Below are positions 43,109 to 57,462 of a stretch of DNA of 64,000 nucleotides, piece by piece. The position numbers and the translations under genes are program-made. The number at the start of each line of letters is the position of its first letter. Within the stretch, counting starts at the first letter, position 1. The notes below the pieces were generated by a model, which was given only the letters and a program-made list of their open reading frames with translations, made no database searches and was not told where the DNA came from. Origin of the DNA: Xanthomonas hyacinthi (GTDB lineage Bacteria; Pseudomonadota; Gammaproteobacteria; Xanthomonadales; Xanthomonadaceae); the NCBI RefSeq assembly GCF_009769165.1, contig NZ_CP043476.1:3975001-4039000 (forward strand). Reading direction: 5' to 3'.

Positions 43109-44875
43109 TCAGTCGATGAATTGCAGCCGCGCCAGTTCCGCGTACAGGCCGCCTTGCGCCAGCAGCTCGGCATGGGTGCCCTGGGCGACGATGCGGCCGC
43201 GCTCCATCACCACGATGCGGTCGGCCTTGAGCACCGTTGCCAGGCGGTGCGCGATCACCAGCGTGGTGCGCCCGGCCATCAAGCGTTCCAGCGCCTGCTG
43301 CACGGCGTATTCGCTCTGCGCGTCGAGCGCGCTGGTGGCTTCGTCCAGCAGCAGGATCGGCGCATCCTTGAGCAGGGCGCGGGCGATGGCGATGCGCTGC
43401 TGCTGGCCGCCGGACAGGCGCGCGCCGCGCTCGCCCAGTTCGCTGGCGTAGCCACCCGGCAGTTGCCGGATGAAGCTGTCGGCCTCGGCCGCCCGGGCCG
43501 CGGCCGCGATCTCGGCATCGCTGGCTTCGAGCCGGCCGTAGCGGATGTTGTCGGCGGCGCTGGCCGCGAACAGGGTCGGATGCTGCGGCACCAGGCCGAT
43601 GCCCTCGCGCAGCTGCGCCGGGTCCAGTTCGCGCAGGTCGGCGCCGTCCACCCGCACCGCGCCCGCTTGCGGATCGTGGAAGCGCAGCAGCAGCGACAGC
43701 ACGGTGCTCTTGCCGGCGCCGGAGGGGCCGACCAGGGCCACGCTCTCGCCGGGGCGCACGTGCAGGTCGAAGCCGTCCAGCGCCGGATGCTCGGGGCGCT
43801 GCGGGTAGCGGAACACCACGTCGTCGAAGCGCACCTCGCCGCGCAGCGGCTGCGGCAGTGCGCGCGGCTGTGCCGGCGCCAGCACCTCGGGGCGTTCTGC
43901 GAACAGCTCGGCGATGCGGCCCATGCCGCCGGCCGCGCGCTGCAGATCGTTCCAGACCTCGGCCAGCGAGGCCACCGAGCCGCCGCCAAACATCGCGTAC
44001 AGCACGAACTGGCCGAGCGCGCCGGCGCTCAGCTCGCCGGCCGCCACTTCGTGTGCGCCGGACCACAGCACCAGTACGATCGCGCCGAACACCAGCACGA
44101 TCGCCACCGCGGTGATCGACGCCTGCGCACGCACCCGGCGCCGCGCCACGTCCACCGCCAGCGCCAGCGCCTGGCCGAAGCGGCCGCACTCGTAGGCTTC
44201 GCGCGCATGCGCCTGCACCGTGCGCACCGCGCCGAGGGTTTCGGCGGCCAGCGTGTTGGCGTCGGCGACGCGGTCCTGGCTGGCGCGCGAGATCTTCTGC
44301 AGGCGGCGCGCGCCGAGCACGATCGGCAACACCGCCAGCGGGATGCCGAGCAGCGCGTAGGCGGCCAGGTGCGGGCTGGTCACGAACAGCATCACGATGC
44401 TGCCGATCACCGTCACCGTGCTGCGCAACGCCACCGACATGGTGCTGCCGATCACCCCGCGCAGCAGTTCGCTGTCGGCCGACAGCCGCGACACCAGCTC
44501 GCCGCTGCGGTTGCGGTCGTGGAAGCCGGCGTGCAAGCCGAGCAGATGCGCGTACAGGCGCGCGCGCAGGTCGGCGACGACTTTTTCGCCCAGCAGCGAC
44601 ACGAAATAGAAGCGCATCGCGGTGGCGATCGCCAGCACCACCGCCACCGCGAACAGTAGCGCGAAGGACTGGTTGATCCTGCCGCCGTCGCTGAAGCCGT
44701 GGTCGATCATCTGCCGCACCGCCATCGGCAGGCTCAGCGTCGCGCTGGAGGACACCGCCAGCGCCAGCAGCCAGGCGCCGAACAGACCGCGCTGGCGCTG
44801 CACGAACGGCCACAAGGTGCGCAGGCTGCCGAGTTTGCGCAGCGACTTGGCCTGGTCGGCCGACGGATCGTTCAT
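43109..44875 (-). CDS. ABC exporter with fused membrane and ATPase domains (MsbA-like)
   Basis: A 588-residue half-transporter. Six membrane spans fill about residues 30-310, followed by a nucleotide-binding domain with Walker A (GPSGAGKSTVLS), Q-loop, signature LSGGQQQRIAIA, Walker B (PILLLDEATSALD) and the H-loop (LVIAHRLATV). It would export a lipid or drug as a homodimer. Its start codon overlaps the stop of the upstream YigZ-family gene by four bases. Whether it is the essential lipid A flippase MsbA cannot be decided from sequence; the usual lpxK neighbour is absent, so a multidrug role is more likely. Confidence 0.93.
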   Translation of the reverse strand: MNDPSADQAKSLRKLGSLRTLWPFVQRQRGLFGAWLLALAVSSSATLSLPMAVRQMIDHGFSDGGRINQSFALLFAVAVVLAIATAMRFYFVSLLGEKVVADLRARLYAHLLGLHAGFHDRNRSGELVSRLSADSELLRGVIGSTMSVALRSTVTVIGSIVMLFVTSPHLAAYALLGIPLAVLPIVLGARRLQKISRASQDRVADANTLAAETLGAVRTVQAHAREAYECGRFGQALALAVDVARRRVRAQASITAVAIVLVFGAIVLVLWSGAHEVAAGELSAGALGQFVLYAMFGGGSVASLAEVWNDLQRAAGGMGRIAELFAERPEVLAPAQPRALPQPLRGEVRFDDVVFRYPQRPEHPALDGFDLHVRPGESVALVGPSGAGKSTVLSLLLRFHDPQAGAVRVDGADLRELDPAQLREGIGLVPQHPTLFAASAADNIRYGRLEASDAEIAAAARAAEADSFIRQLPGGYASELGERGARLSGGQQQRIAIARALLKDAPILLLDEATSALDAQSEYAVQQALERLMAGRTTLVIAHRLATVLKADRIVVMERGRIVAQGTHAELLAQGGLYAELARLQFID

Positions 44876-45474
44876 GCGGGGGAGATTTCCGAACAGCGGA
44901 CCCTGTTCCGTGTGGCGTCGCGCAGCCGCGTTTTCAAGGCGTCCACGCGATCGCTGGGCAGGCGCAGGTGCAGTTGCGCGCCGTCGGCGTCGAAGCGTTC
45001 ATCGAGTTTCTCGGCGGCGCAGGCGCTCAGCGCCGCATGCACCGCGCCGAGATCGTCGAAGCCGCAGTGCAGACTGATCAGGCTCAAGGCCAGCAGCGGC
45101 TGCCGCGGCGCCAGCCGCAGGCACTCGGCGGCGCTACCGCCGTAGGCGCGGACCAGGCCGCCGGCGCCGAGCTTGATGCCGCCGTACCAGCGCGTGACCA
45201 CGAGCGCCACGCGGTCGAAGCCCTGGCCGTCGATCGCCGCCAGGATCGGCCGGCCGGCGGTGCCGGCCGGTTCGCCATCGTCGCTGGAGCGGTAGTCGCC
45301 GCCGACCCGGTAGGCCCAGCAGTTGTGGGTGGCGTCGGCCACCGCGACCTGCTGCACGAACGCCAGCGCCGCGCCGGCGTCGGCGATCGGCGCCGCATGC
45401 GCCAGGAAGCGGCTGTGCTTGATGTCCACGCTGTGACTGACCGGGTGGGGGAGCGTATCGGGCATCGGCGCCAT
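44872..45474 (-). CDS. yigZ: IMPACT/YigZ family protein
   Basis: A 200-residue protein of the UPF0029/IMPACT family. The N-terminal domain carries the family core (SRFLAHAAPIADAGAA, DATHNCWAYRVG, SSDDGEPAGTAGRPIL, VVTRWYGGIKLGAGGLVRAYG) and the C-terminal domain is the small ferredoxin-like part (SLISLHCGFDDLGAVHAAL). Its exact role in bacteria is not settled; relatives bind nucleic acids or affect translation. It precedes the ABC exporter with an ATGA overlap. Two possible starts (45474 and 45465) differ by three codons. Confidence 0.93.
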   Translation of the reverse strand: MAPMPDTLPHPVSHSVDIKHSRFLAHAAPIADAGAALAFVQQVAVADATHNCWAYRVGGDYRSSDDGEPAGTAGRPILAAIDGQGFDRVALVVTRWYGGIKLGAGGLVRAYGGSAAECLRLAPRQPLLALSLISLHCGFDDLGAVHAALSACAAEKLDERFDADGAQLHLRLPSDRVDALKTRLRDATRNRVRCSEISPA

Positions 45475-45739
45475 TCTAGACGAGGCGCCGCGGCGGACTG
45501 CGGATGCGGGTGTGGGCCAATGGAATCGTTGCTTCCGATGCCGGTGAGGCGGGCTGTTCCGGCATCGCGCGCAACGGCGCTCGTGCGCCGATGTGCGCGC
45601 AGCTGGACACGGCTGCGGGCATGTTCGCGTTGCGAGGCGTGCGTGCGGGGAACGCGCGAGCCGGATGCTGTTCCGTAATCACCGGCATCGGTCCCGTCCA
45701 CGCCGCGCCGCCGGCAGTGCCGTTAGGGTTGGATGCGAT

Positions 45740-46849
45740 TCAGTCGCCGAGCAGGTCGCGCAGGTCATCGGGGACGCGCGCGTGCGGATGCTCGCGTTGG
45801 AACCGCTGCAGGCTGGCGCGTGCGGCCGCGTGCTCGCCGGCGTCGCGGCGTTCGCGGACGCGTGCGAGCCAGCGTCGCGGCGACAGGCGTGCATCCGCAT
45901 CCGCGGCGGCGACAAGCGCCGGATCCGCGTCGGCGGCGGGCGCGGCTGCCGCCAGTGGGGCCATGTCTTCGGCCATCGCGGTGGCGGGTGCCGCAGGTGC
46001 CGGTGCAGCCATGAGGTCGCCTTCGACGCGTACGACGGATGCTTCCGCGTCCGCCTGGACGGGGGCCGCCGCGTCGCCGCGCGCGCGCAGCGTCTGGCGA
46101 CGATCCTGCGCCGTCAGGCGCTCTTCCCGCTGTGCTGTGGAATCCTGCTGCGTACGTGCCGCCGCGGTTTTCGCAACGTCATCCTGCGCCTCCTCCGCGG
46201 GCGCAGGCATCTGTGCGGTCGGCGCAGGCGGTGCCGAAGGCGCCATCATGCGCGGTGCCGGCGTCGCTGCGACGATCGGCGCCGGTTCGGCCACGACCTC
46301 CGCCGGCAGTGTTGGAGCGACGCCTTGCGGTGCGGTGTCGTTTGCAGGTGGAGGCGGTGGCAAGGGCGAGGCTGCTGGCGCGGCGGCGATCTGCGCTGCA
46401 TCCGTCTGCGCCGCGGCGGCGGCGGGCGTGGTGGGGTTGGAAGAAGGCGCCGACGCTGGCGCCGCGGATTCGGCTGCCGCCGGTGCCGGCGTTGTGGCCG
46501 GCGCCGGCATGGATGGGGTCGGGGTGCGCAACTGCCAGGCGATGCCGACCGCCAGGCTCAGCGAGGCAGCCAGTCCAGTCCAGGCCGGCCAACGCGTGCG
46601 GCGCCTGGGAACGGTGGAGGGTGCAGCGCGCGCCGGCTGCGGCGCGGCGGCGATCGGCGCCGGATGCCTGGCATCGGCCGCGGTATCGGTATCCAGCTGC
46701 GGCGTCGCCGCCGGCGCAGACGCCACCGCGGCGCGCGCCGCGGCCAGGATCGATGCGTCCAGCGCCGCCGACGGCAGCGCCTGCCGGCCCAGCCGCAGGC
46801 GTTCGGCGAGGGCGCGTTCTTCCGGCGTCAGCGGTTCGTCGGCCTTCAT
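45740..46849 (-). CDS. probable anti-sigma factor, membrane-anchored, Ala/Pro-rich
   Basis: A 369-residue protein co-encoded with the ECF sigma factor (ATGA overlap), which makes an anti-sigma role likely. A cytoplasmic N-terminus of about 80 residues (EPLTPEERALAERLRLGRQA) precedes one membrane span (WPAWTGLAASLSLAVGIAWQ). A very long Ala/Pro-rich low-complexity periplasmic stretch follows, then a conserved-looking C-terminal helix bundle (LSPRRWLARVRERRDAGEHA). No zinc-binding HxxxCxxC motif is present, so it is not a classical ZAS anti-sigma factor. The function is inferred from context. Confidence 0.75.
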   Translation of the reverse strand: MKADEPLTPEERALAERLRLGRQALPSAALDASILAAARAAVASAPAATPQLDTDTAADARHPAPIAAAPQPARAAPSTVPRRRTRWPAWTGLAASLSLAVGIAWQLRTPTPSMPAPATTPAPAAAESAAPASAPSSNPTTPAAAAAQTDAAQIAAAPAASPLPPPPPANDTAPQGVAPTLPAEVVAEPAPIVAATPAPRMMAPSAPPAPTAQMPAPAEEAQDDVAKTAAARTQQDSTAQREERLTAQDRRQTLRARGDAAAPVQADAEASVVRVEGDLMAAPAPAAPATAMAEDMAPLAAAAPAADADPALVAAADADARLSPRRWLARVRERRDAGEHAAARASLQRFQREHPHARVPDDLRDLLGD

Positions 46850-47400
46850 CCGCCCAGCCTCGCACGCAGTTTGTCCATCGCATAGCGCAGCCGCGACTTG
46901 ACCGTCTCGCGGCCGACCCCGGTGATCTGGGCGATCTCCTCCAGGCTCAGTTCCTGTTCCAGGCGCAGCAGCAGCACGTCGCGTTGCTCCTCCGGCAAGT
47001 CGTCCAGCGCCAACTGCAGTTGGCGCCGCTGTTCGAACGCGGACAGCTGCCGCTCCGGGGTGTCCGGATCCGGCACGCTGGCGGTGCGCAGGTCGGCGTC
47101 GGCCGGCGCCGCCGGGCGGTGCTTGGCCGCGCGCCAGTGGTCGCCGAGCCGATTGTGGGCGATGCGCAGCAGCCAGGTGCTGAATGCGGCCTGCGGTTGC
47201 CAGCCCTGGCGCGCGGCGATGACCCGCTGCCACACCTCCTGGAACATCTCCTCGGCCAGCGCCACGTCGCGCAGCTGGCGCAGCAGGTAGTGGTAAAGGC
47301 GGCCGCGGTGACGCGCATACAGGGTCTCGAACGCGCCGGCGTCGCCGGCCGCATAGGCCTGCATCAGGGCTTCATCGCTCGTTTCGACCAGGGCTTCCAC
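46846..47400 (-). CDS. ECF-type RNA polymerase sigma factor
   Basis: A sigma-70 group IV factor of about 184 residues. Region 2 (AFETLYARHRGRLYHYLLRQ, MFQEVWQRVI, FSTWLLRIAHNRLGDHWR) and region 4 (LPEEQRDVLLLRLEQELSL, EEIAQITGVGRETVKSRLRY) are complete. A GTG at 47400 gives a family-like N-terminus (VEALVETSDEALMQ); ATG codons at 47481 and 47520 would add a Pro/Arg-rich leader and are less likely. It overlaps the downstream membrane protein gene, its probable anti-sigma factor, and is divergent from the GGDEF-EAL gene. Confidence 0.92.
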   Translation of the reverse strand: MEALVETSDEALMQAYAAGDAGAFETLYARHRGRLYHYLLRQLRDVALAEEMFQEVWQRVIAARQGWQPQAAFSTWLLRIAHNRLGDHWRAAKHRPAAPADADLRTASVPDPDTPERQLSAFEQRRQLQLALDDLPEEQRDVLLLRLEQELSLEEIAQITGVGRETVKSRLRYAMDKLRARLGG

Positions 47401-47608
47401 GGCGCCAAGCCTAAGCGTTCGCCGACCCGGCGCATAGCGCGGCGTGGCGGCGGCGGGCGGGAACGGGATGGTTGCAGGCATCTTGGACGGTGAACGCGGC
47501 AGCGGCACGCATGGGGTCATCGCGCGTGCGCCTGTTCACGTAAAAGGTATGCTGGCGTTCAAGGGGGAGGCGTGGGGCACGTCCTATGTCATCCAGGAGT
47601 TGTTGTCG

Positions 47609-50485
47609 ATGTTGTTCGAGCCGTCCGCGATCGTCCGCCAGGATCAACCCGACGGGCGCGCTTCCATGCAAACCGCTGCCGCCCTGTGCGGCTTGCTGCC
47701 GCCGGGCAGCGATGTGGCCATCGCTTGCGGCGACGACGCGGTCGGCGGGCGCCTGTTCGGCGCCACGCCGCATGCGCCGGCATGGCTGCCGGCGCTGGTC
47801 CGGCGTTGCCTGGCGGAAACCGTGCCGGCGCCTGCGCAGGCGCTGCTGCACGTGCTGAAGACGGCGGACGGCGCCTGCGTGGCGGTGGCCGCACGGCTGC
47901 AACAACCGCTGTCCGAACCGCAGCGCGCCGCCTGGTGCGAGATGGCGGCCGCGTTCGGCCTGGCGCTGCTGGAAGCGGAGCGGATGCGCGCGCGCATCGA
48001 GAGCCTGGAGAAGTCCAAGCTGCTGCAGCAGGCGCTGTACGAGATCGCCGACCTGGCCGGTGCGGATCTGGAAATGGGGCAGATGCTGCAGCATGTGCAC
48101 TCGGTGCTGGATTCGCTGATGTATGCGGAGAATTGCTACATCGTCGAGTACGACGAAGAGCAGCAAAGCATGCGCTTCCTGTATTTCTCCGACCGCCACG
48201 ACGACTTCGTCTCCGATCCGGAAACGCTGTATTTCCAGCGCGACATGCCCGAAAGCCTCACCTTTGCGCTGCTGCGCCACGGCCAGGCGGTGCGCGGGCC
48301 GTCGAAACAGGTGCGCGACCGCTTGCAGGTGCGCTACGACGCCGTGCAAGGCCCGGACAGCAAGGATTGGCTGGGCGTGCCGATGCTGCGCGAGAGCCGC
48401 GTCTGCGGCGCGATCGTGGTGCAGAACTACGACCGCGCGATGCACTACACCGATGCCGACCGCGCGCTGCTGGCCTACGTCGCCCAGCACGTGCTGACCG
48501 CGATGGACCGGCGCCATGCGCAGGTGCAGCTGGAGCGGCGCGTGCAGCTGCGCACCCAGGAACTGCAGCGCGCCAACCACGACCTGCAGGACGAGATCCT
48601 GGAGCGCAGGCGCGCCGAGACCCTGCAACTGGCCTTGTTCCGCATCGCCGAGCTGGCGATCCGCTCGGAGAGCCTGCAGCAGTTCTACGCCGAGGTGCAT
48701 GCCATCGTCGGCGGGCTGATCGATGCGCGCAATCTGTACATCGCCTTGTTGTCCGACGACGGCAAGATGCTGGAATTCGCCTACTCGGTGGACGAGTACA
48801 GTCCGCAGCGGCCGCTGCGGCGGCGCGGCAAGGGGCTGACCGAGTATGTGATGCGCAAACGCCAGCCGATGCTGCTGGAACTGGTGGACATCGAGGCGCT
48901 GGTGGCGCAGGGCGAGGTGCGGGAATACGGCACCCGCGCGCACAGCTGGCTGGGTGTGCCGCTGTTCGACGAGGGCGAGGTGGTCGGTGCGATCGTGGTG
49001 CAGAGCTACACCACGCAGGTGCGCTTCACCGAATACGACCAGCGGCTGCTGACCTTCGTCGCGCACAACGTCGGCGGCGGCCTGGCCCGGCAGCGCGCGC
49101 AGGAGCGGCTGCGGCTGGCGCATGCCGAGCTGGAGCAGCGGGTGGCCGAGCGCACCCGCGAACTGGCCGAGGTCAACCAGCAGTTGCTGGCGCAGATCGC
49201 CGAGCGTTGGCGCGCCGAGCAGCGCCTGACCCACCAGGCGCTGCACGACGCGCTGACCGGGCTGCCGAACCGCTCGCATCTGCTGGACCGGCTCGGCGAG
49301 GCGATCCACCGCGCGCGCAACGGCGATGGCATGGCCTTCGCGGTGCTGTTCCTGGACCTGGACCGGTTCAAGCTGGTCAACGACAGCATCGGCCATGCCG
49401 CCGGCGACGAAATGCTGGTGGAGGTGGCCAAGCGCATCGTCTCCACGATCCGCAGCGACGACGTGGTCGCGCGCCTGGGCGGCGACGAATTCGCGATCCT
49501 GGTGCGCTGCGAGGACGGCCTGGATGGCGTGCGCGAGTTGGCGCAGCGGCTGCTCGGCGTGCTTGGCCAGCCGATGTGGGTGGCCGGACGCGAGTTGTTC
49601 CCGTCCGGCAGTCTGGGCATCGCCACCTGGCATCCGCGCTACAGCAGCGGCGAGGAACTGCTGCGCGATGCGGACGCGGCGATGTACCGGGCCAAGGCGC
49701 AGACCCAGGACCGTTGCGCGGTGTTCGACGAGGCGATGCGCGAGGCAGCGCTGCGCAGCCTGGACCTGGAGGCGGATCTGCGGCGGGCGATCAACAGCGG
49801 CGACTTCGAGCCGTTCTATCAGCCGATCGTGCGCCTGGGCGATGGCCAGGTGGTCGGCCACGAGGCGTTGCTGCGCTGGCGCCACGAGAGCCGCGGCCTG
49901 CTGGTGCCGAGCCAGTTCATCGAGCTGGGCGAGGACAGCGGGCTGATCGAGCAGGTGGACTGGTTGCTGTACGAGCAGGTGATCCAGCGCCTGGCCCGGG
50001 ATGGCAGCGGCTACGTGTCGGTCAACGTCTCGCCGCGGCATTTCCGCTCGCCGGACTTCACCGAACGGCTGTTCGGCCTGATCGACAGCGCCGGCGCCGA
50101 TCCGCAGCGGTTGCGGGTGGAGATCACCGAGGTGGCGCTGCTCGACGATGCGCCGCGCACGTTGACGATCCTGCAGGCGCTACGCGATCGCGGGGTCTTG
50201 GCGCAATTGGACGATTTCGGCACGGGTTTCTCGGCGTTGTCGTATCTGCACCGGTTTCCGATCTCGGCGTTGAAGATCGATCAGAGTTTCGTGGCCGGTC
50301 TGCACGGCGAAAGCGGTGCGGGCAGTTATGCGCTGGTGCGCAGTATTCTTGCGCTGGCCAGTACGCTTGGTATCGAGACGATCGGCGAAGGGATCGAGAC
50401 GGAGCAGCAGCTGGATACGCTGCGCGAACTGGGCTGCGACTATGGGCAGGGGTATCTGTTGGGGCGGCCTGCGCAGCACGATTGA
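47609..50485 (+). CDS. GAF-GAF-GGDEF-EAL cyclic-di-GMP signalling protein
   Basis: A soluble protein of about 958 residues. Two GAF-type sensor domains (about 120-300 and 340-490) separated by coiled-coil stretches (QRANHDLQDEILERRRAETL) precede a GGDEF domain with intact VARLGGDEFAIL and an EAL domain with VVGHEALLRWRHE, the NVSPRHF segment, DDFGTGFSALSYL and KIDQSF. Both catalytic signatures are intact, so it may make and degrade c-di-GMP. ATG at 47609 has GGAG 9 nt upstream; further in-frame ATGs at 47444 and 47549 are weaker. Divergent from the sigma-factor gene. Confidence 0.95.
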   Translation: MLFEPSAIVRQDQPDGRASMQTAAALCGLLPPGSDVAIACGDDAVGGRLFGATPHAPAWLPALVRRCLAETVPAPAQALLHVLKTADGACVAVAARLQQPLSEPQRAAWCEMAAAFGLALLEAERMRARIESLEKSKLLQQALYEIADLAGADLEMGQMLQHVHSVLDSLMYAENCYIVEYDEEQQSMRFLYFSDRHDDFVSDPETLYFQRDMPESLTFALLRHGQAVRGPSKQVRDRLQVRYDAVQGPDSKDWLGVPMLRESRVCGAIVVQNYDRAMHYTDADRALLAYVAQHVLTAMDRRHAQVQLERRVQLRTQELQRANHDLQDEILERRRAETLQLALFRIAELAIRSESLQQFYAEVHAIVGGLIDARNLYIALLSDDGKMLEFAYSVDEYSPQRPLRRRGKGLTEYVMRKRQPMLLELVDIEALVAQGEVREYGTRAHSWLGVPLFDEGEVVGAIVVQSYTTQVRFTEYDQRLLTFVAHNVGGGLARQRAQERLRLAHAELEQRVAERTRELAEVNQQLLAQIAERWRAEQRLTHQALHDALTGLPNRSHLLDRLGEAIHRARNGDGMAFAVLFLDLDRFKLVNDSIGHAAGDEMLVEVAKRIVSTIRSDDVVARLGGDEFAILVRCEDGLDGVRELAQRLLGVLGQPMWVAGRELFPSGSLGIATWHPRYSSGEELLRDADAAMYRAKAQTQDRCAVFDEAMREAALRSLDLEADLRRAINSGDFEPFYQPIVRLGDGQVVGHEALLRWRHESRGLLVPSQFIELGEDSGLIEQVDWLLYEQVIQRLARDGSGYVSVNVSPRHFRSPDFTERLFGLIDSAGADPQRLRVEITEVALLDDAPRTLTILQALRDRGVLAQLDDFGTGFSALSYLHRFPISALKIDQSFVAGLHGESGAGSYALVRSILALASTLGIETIGEGIETEQQLDTLRELGCDYGQGYLLGRPAQHD

Positions 50486-50841
50486 TGGGCGGCAGTGGCT
50501 CTGGCTATTGCTTTTGATTTGCCGGGTTCCCTTCCGAAGCGGCGGCCATGGCGGGGAAAAACCCCGCAGGGGCGGCGCACAGGGATGTGCGCCGTTCGCG
50601 GCAGGGGCAGGATGCCCCTTCCGCGAATCCCCGTCATGGACGCGGACCCGGAGCGCGTAGCGCGGAGGGCGCAAGGTAGGGCGTGTTTTCTTTTGGTTAC
50701 TTTTCTTTGCACGAGCAAAGAAAAGTGACTCGCGCCAAAGCGCGAAAGCTCCTGGTATTACTTGCTTGTTTGTAAACCCGAGGCAGCAGCAGGAGCAAAG
50801 CTTTTCGGCGAGGTCACTGGCTAGGCAGAGTGTGGCGAGTC
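50486..50841. repeat. dispersed Xanthomonas-type intergenic repeat
   Basis: No gene. The stretch from about 50520 to 50740 has the look of a genome-wide intergenic repeat: short inverted GC blocks (GGGGCAGGATGCCCC, GCGCACAGGGATGTGCGC), then TTTCTTTTGGTTAC and a strong A/T hairpin (50701-50724). Remembered as common in Xanthomonas intergenic regions; copy number was not measured here. Confidence 0.6.
50701..50724. terminator. bidirectional intrinsic terminator hairpin
   Basis: A perfect stem, TTTTCTTTGC with GCAAAGAAAA, around a 4-nt loop (ACGA). With T-rich and A-rich arms it can terminate transcription from either side, fitting its place between the rightward GGDEF-EAL gene and the leftward LOG gene that converge here. 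Confidence 0.65.
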
Positions 50842-51435
50842 TCAGCGCAAGGCGTTGCGGCGCTTCTCGTCGATCCACTTCGACGCCTGCGCCGGCGTGT
50901 AGTCGTGCATCCACGCCAGCATCGTGTCGATGTCCTTGCCGTACCACAGGTCGGCGCGCTGCTCCGGGTGCAGGAAGCGTTCGGCGACCATGCGGTCGAT
51001 CATGCCGATCAGCGGAGCGTAGAACTCTTCCACGTCCAGGAACGCGCAGGGCTTGTTGCCGATGCCGAGCTGGCGCCAGGTCAGCATCTCGAAGATCTCT
51101 TCCATCGTGCCGAAGCCGCCGGGCAGGGCGATGAAACCATCGGACAGGTCGAACATGCGCGACTTGCGCGCGTGCATCGAGCCGACGATTTCCAGTTCGG
51201 TCAGGCCACGGTGCGCCACTTCCCAGTCGGCCAGCTGCTTGGGGATCACCCCGGTGACCTGGCCGCCGGCGGCGAGCACCGCATTGGCCACGGTGCCCAT
51301 CAGCCCGACGTTGCCGCCGCCGTAGACCAGGCGCAGGCCCTGCTCGGCGATGCGCGTGCCCAGCGCGGTGGCGCGCTCGGCGTAGGCGGGTCTGTTGCCG
51401 GCGTTGGAACCACAGTAGACGCAGATGCTTTTCAT
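50842..51435 (-). CDS. LOG-family nucleotide phosphoribohydrolase
   Basis: A 197-residue Rossmann-fold protein of the LOG (lysine decarboxylase-like, TIGR00730) family. The nucleotide-binding motif FIALPGGFGTMEEIFEML and the start ICVYCGSNAGNRPAY, VYGGGNVGLMG are textbook for enzymes that release cytokinin base (or another base) from nucleoside 5'-monophosphates. ATG at 51435 fits the family; the open frame continues into the adjacent GGGAAT repeat. No ribosome site precedes it, since the repeat abuts the start codon. Confidence 0.94.
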   Translation of the reverse strand: MKSICVYCGSNAGNRPAYAERATALGTRIAEQGLRLVYGGGNVGLMGTVANAVLAAGGQVTGVIPKQLADWEVAHRGLTELEIVGSMHARKSRMFDLSDGFIALPGGFGTMEEIFEMLTWRQLGIGNKPCAFLDVEEFYAPLIGMIDRMVAERFLHPEQRADLWYGKDIDTMLAWMHDYTPAQASKWIDEKRRNALR

Positions 51436-51587
51436 TGGGGAATGGGGAGTCGGGAATGGGGAATGGGAAAAAGCAAAAGCAAAAGCCGAAACGCATGACG
51501 CCGGACCTGAGCCCGGCGTCATGCACTGGGAGCGGAGCGCCAGGAACGCCGTTGCGATTCCCGATTCTCCATTCCCGATTCCCGGCT
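51436..51587. repeat. GGGAAT-type long inverted repeat (copy 1)
   Basis: The left arm carries GGGGAATGGGGAGTCGGGAA and similar 6-7 bp units. The right arm, ending at 51587, carries their complement (ATTCCCGATTCTCCATTCCC). Between them lies a mostly non-repetitive loop. The arms can form a hairpin of some 30 bp between lpd and the LOG gene. A related element lies at 53050-53188. Confidence 0.75.
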
Positions 51588-53048
<1,461 letters not shown>

Positions 53049-53049
53049 T

Positions 53050-53188
53050 CACACGGGAATGGGGAATAGGGAATGGGGAATCGCAAAAGCGCATGCGTCT
53101 GCCGCTTCCCATCCAGGTCCAGGCGGGAACAGGGCGGGGACGTGGGCGCTTGTCCCATTCCCCACTCTCCATTCCCGATTCCCGGCTC
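53050..53188. repeat. GGGAAT-type long inverted repeat (copy 2)
   Basis: The left arm has GGGAATGGGGAATAGGGAAT; the right arm has CATTCCCCACTCTCCATTCC and CGATTCCCGG. The loop is unique. Same architecture as copy 1 but a different centre. It fills the sucB-lpd gap. Confidence 0.75.
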
Positions 53189-54406
<1,218 letters not shown>

Positions 54407-54450
54407 TGCAGGGGGCGTCCTAGTGGGGTCTTTTGGAAGGTGAAGAAGGT

Positions 54451-57276
<2,826 letters not shown>

Positions 57277-57362
57277 GATGGTGGGGTCGGGTCGCTTTGT
57301 GGGTTGGCTTGCGGTTGGAACCGGCGGACGCGTGGCCTGCGCGGGCGTAATCAAGCGAAAAA

Positions 57363-57368
57363 ATTATA
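57363..57368 (-). promoter_or_regulatory. candidate -10 element (TATAAT) upstream of sucA
   Basis: A perfect TATAAT on the minus strand lies 87-92 bp upstream of the sucA start. No good -35 was found 17 bp away, so the promoter is tentative. Confidence 0.35.
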
Positions 57369-57462
57369 CTCCCATGAGCCAGCCGCGGTGTGTATTTCGG
57401 AGACACAGGGGCGACGCAGGGTTTCATCGATGCGCACGCCGGCTGCGGGCATGGCGGGCGGC

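Noticed and set aside
47411..50041. 876-codon leftward frame opposite the GGDEF-EAL gene
   Set aside because: The GGDEF and EAL catalytic motifs lie in the rightward frame; this one is composition-driven.
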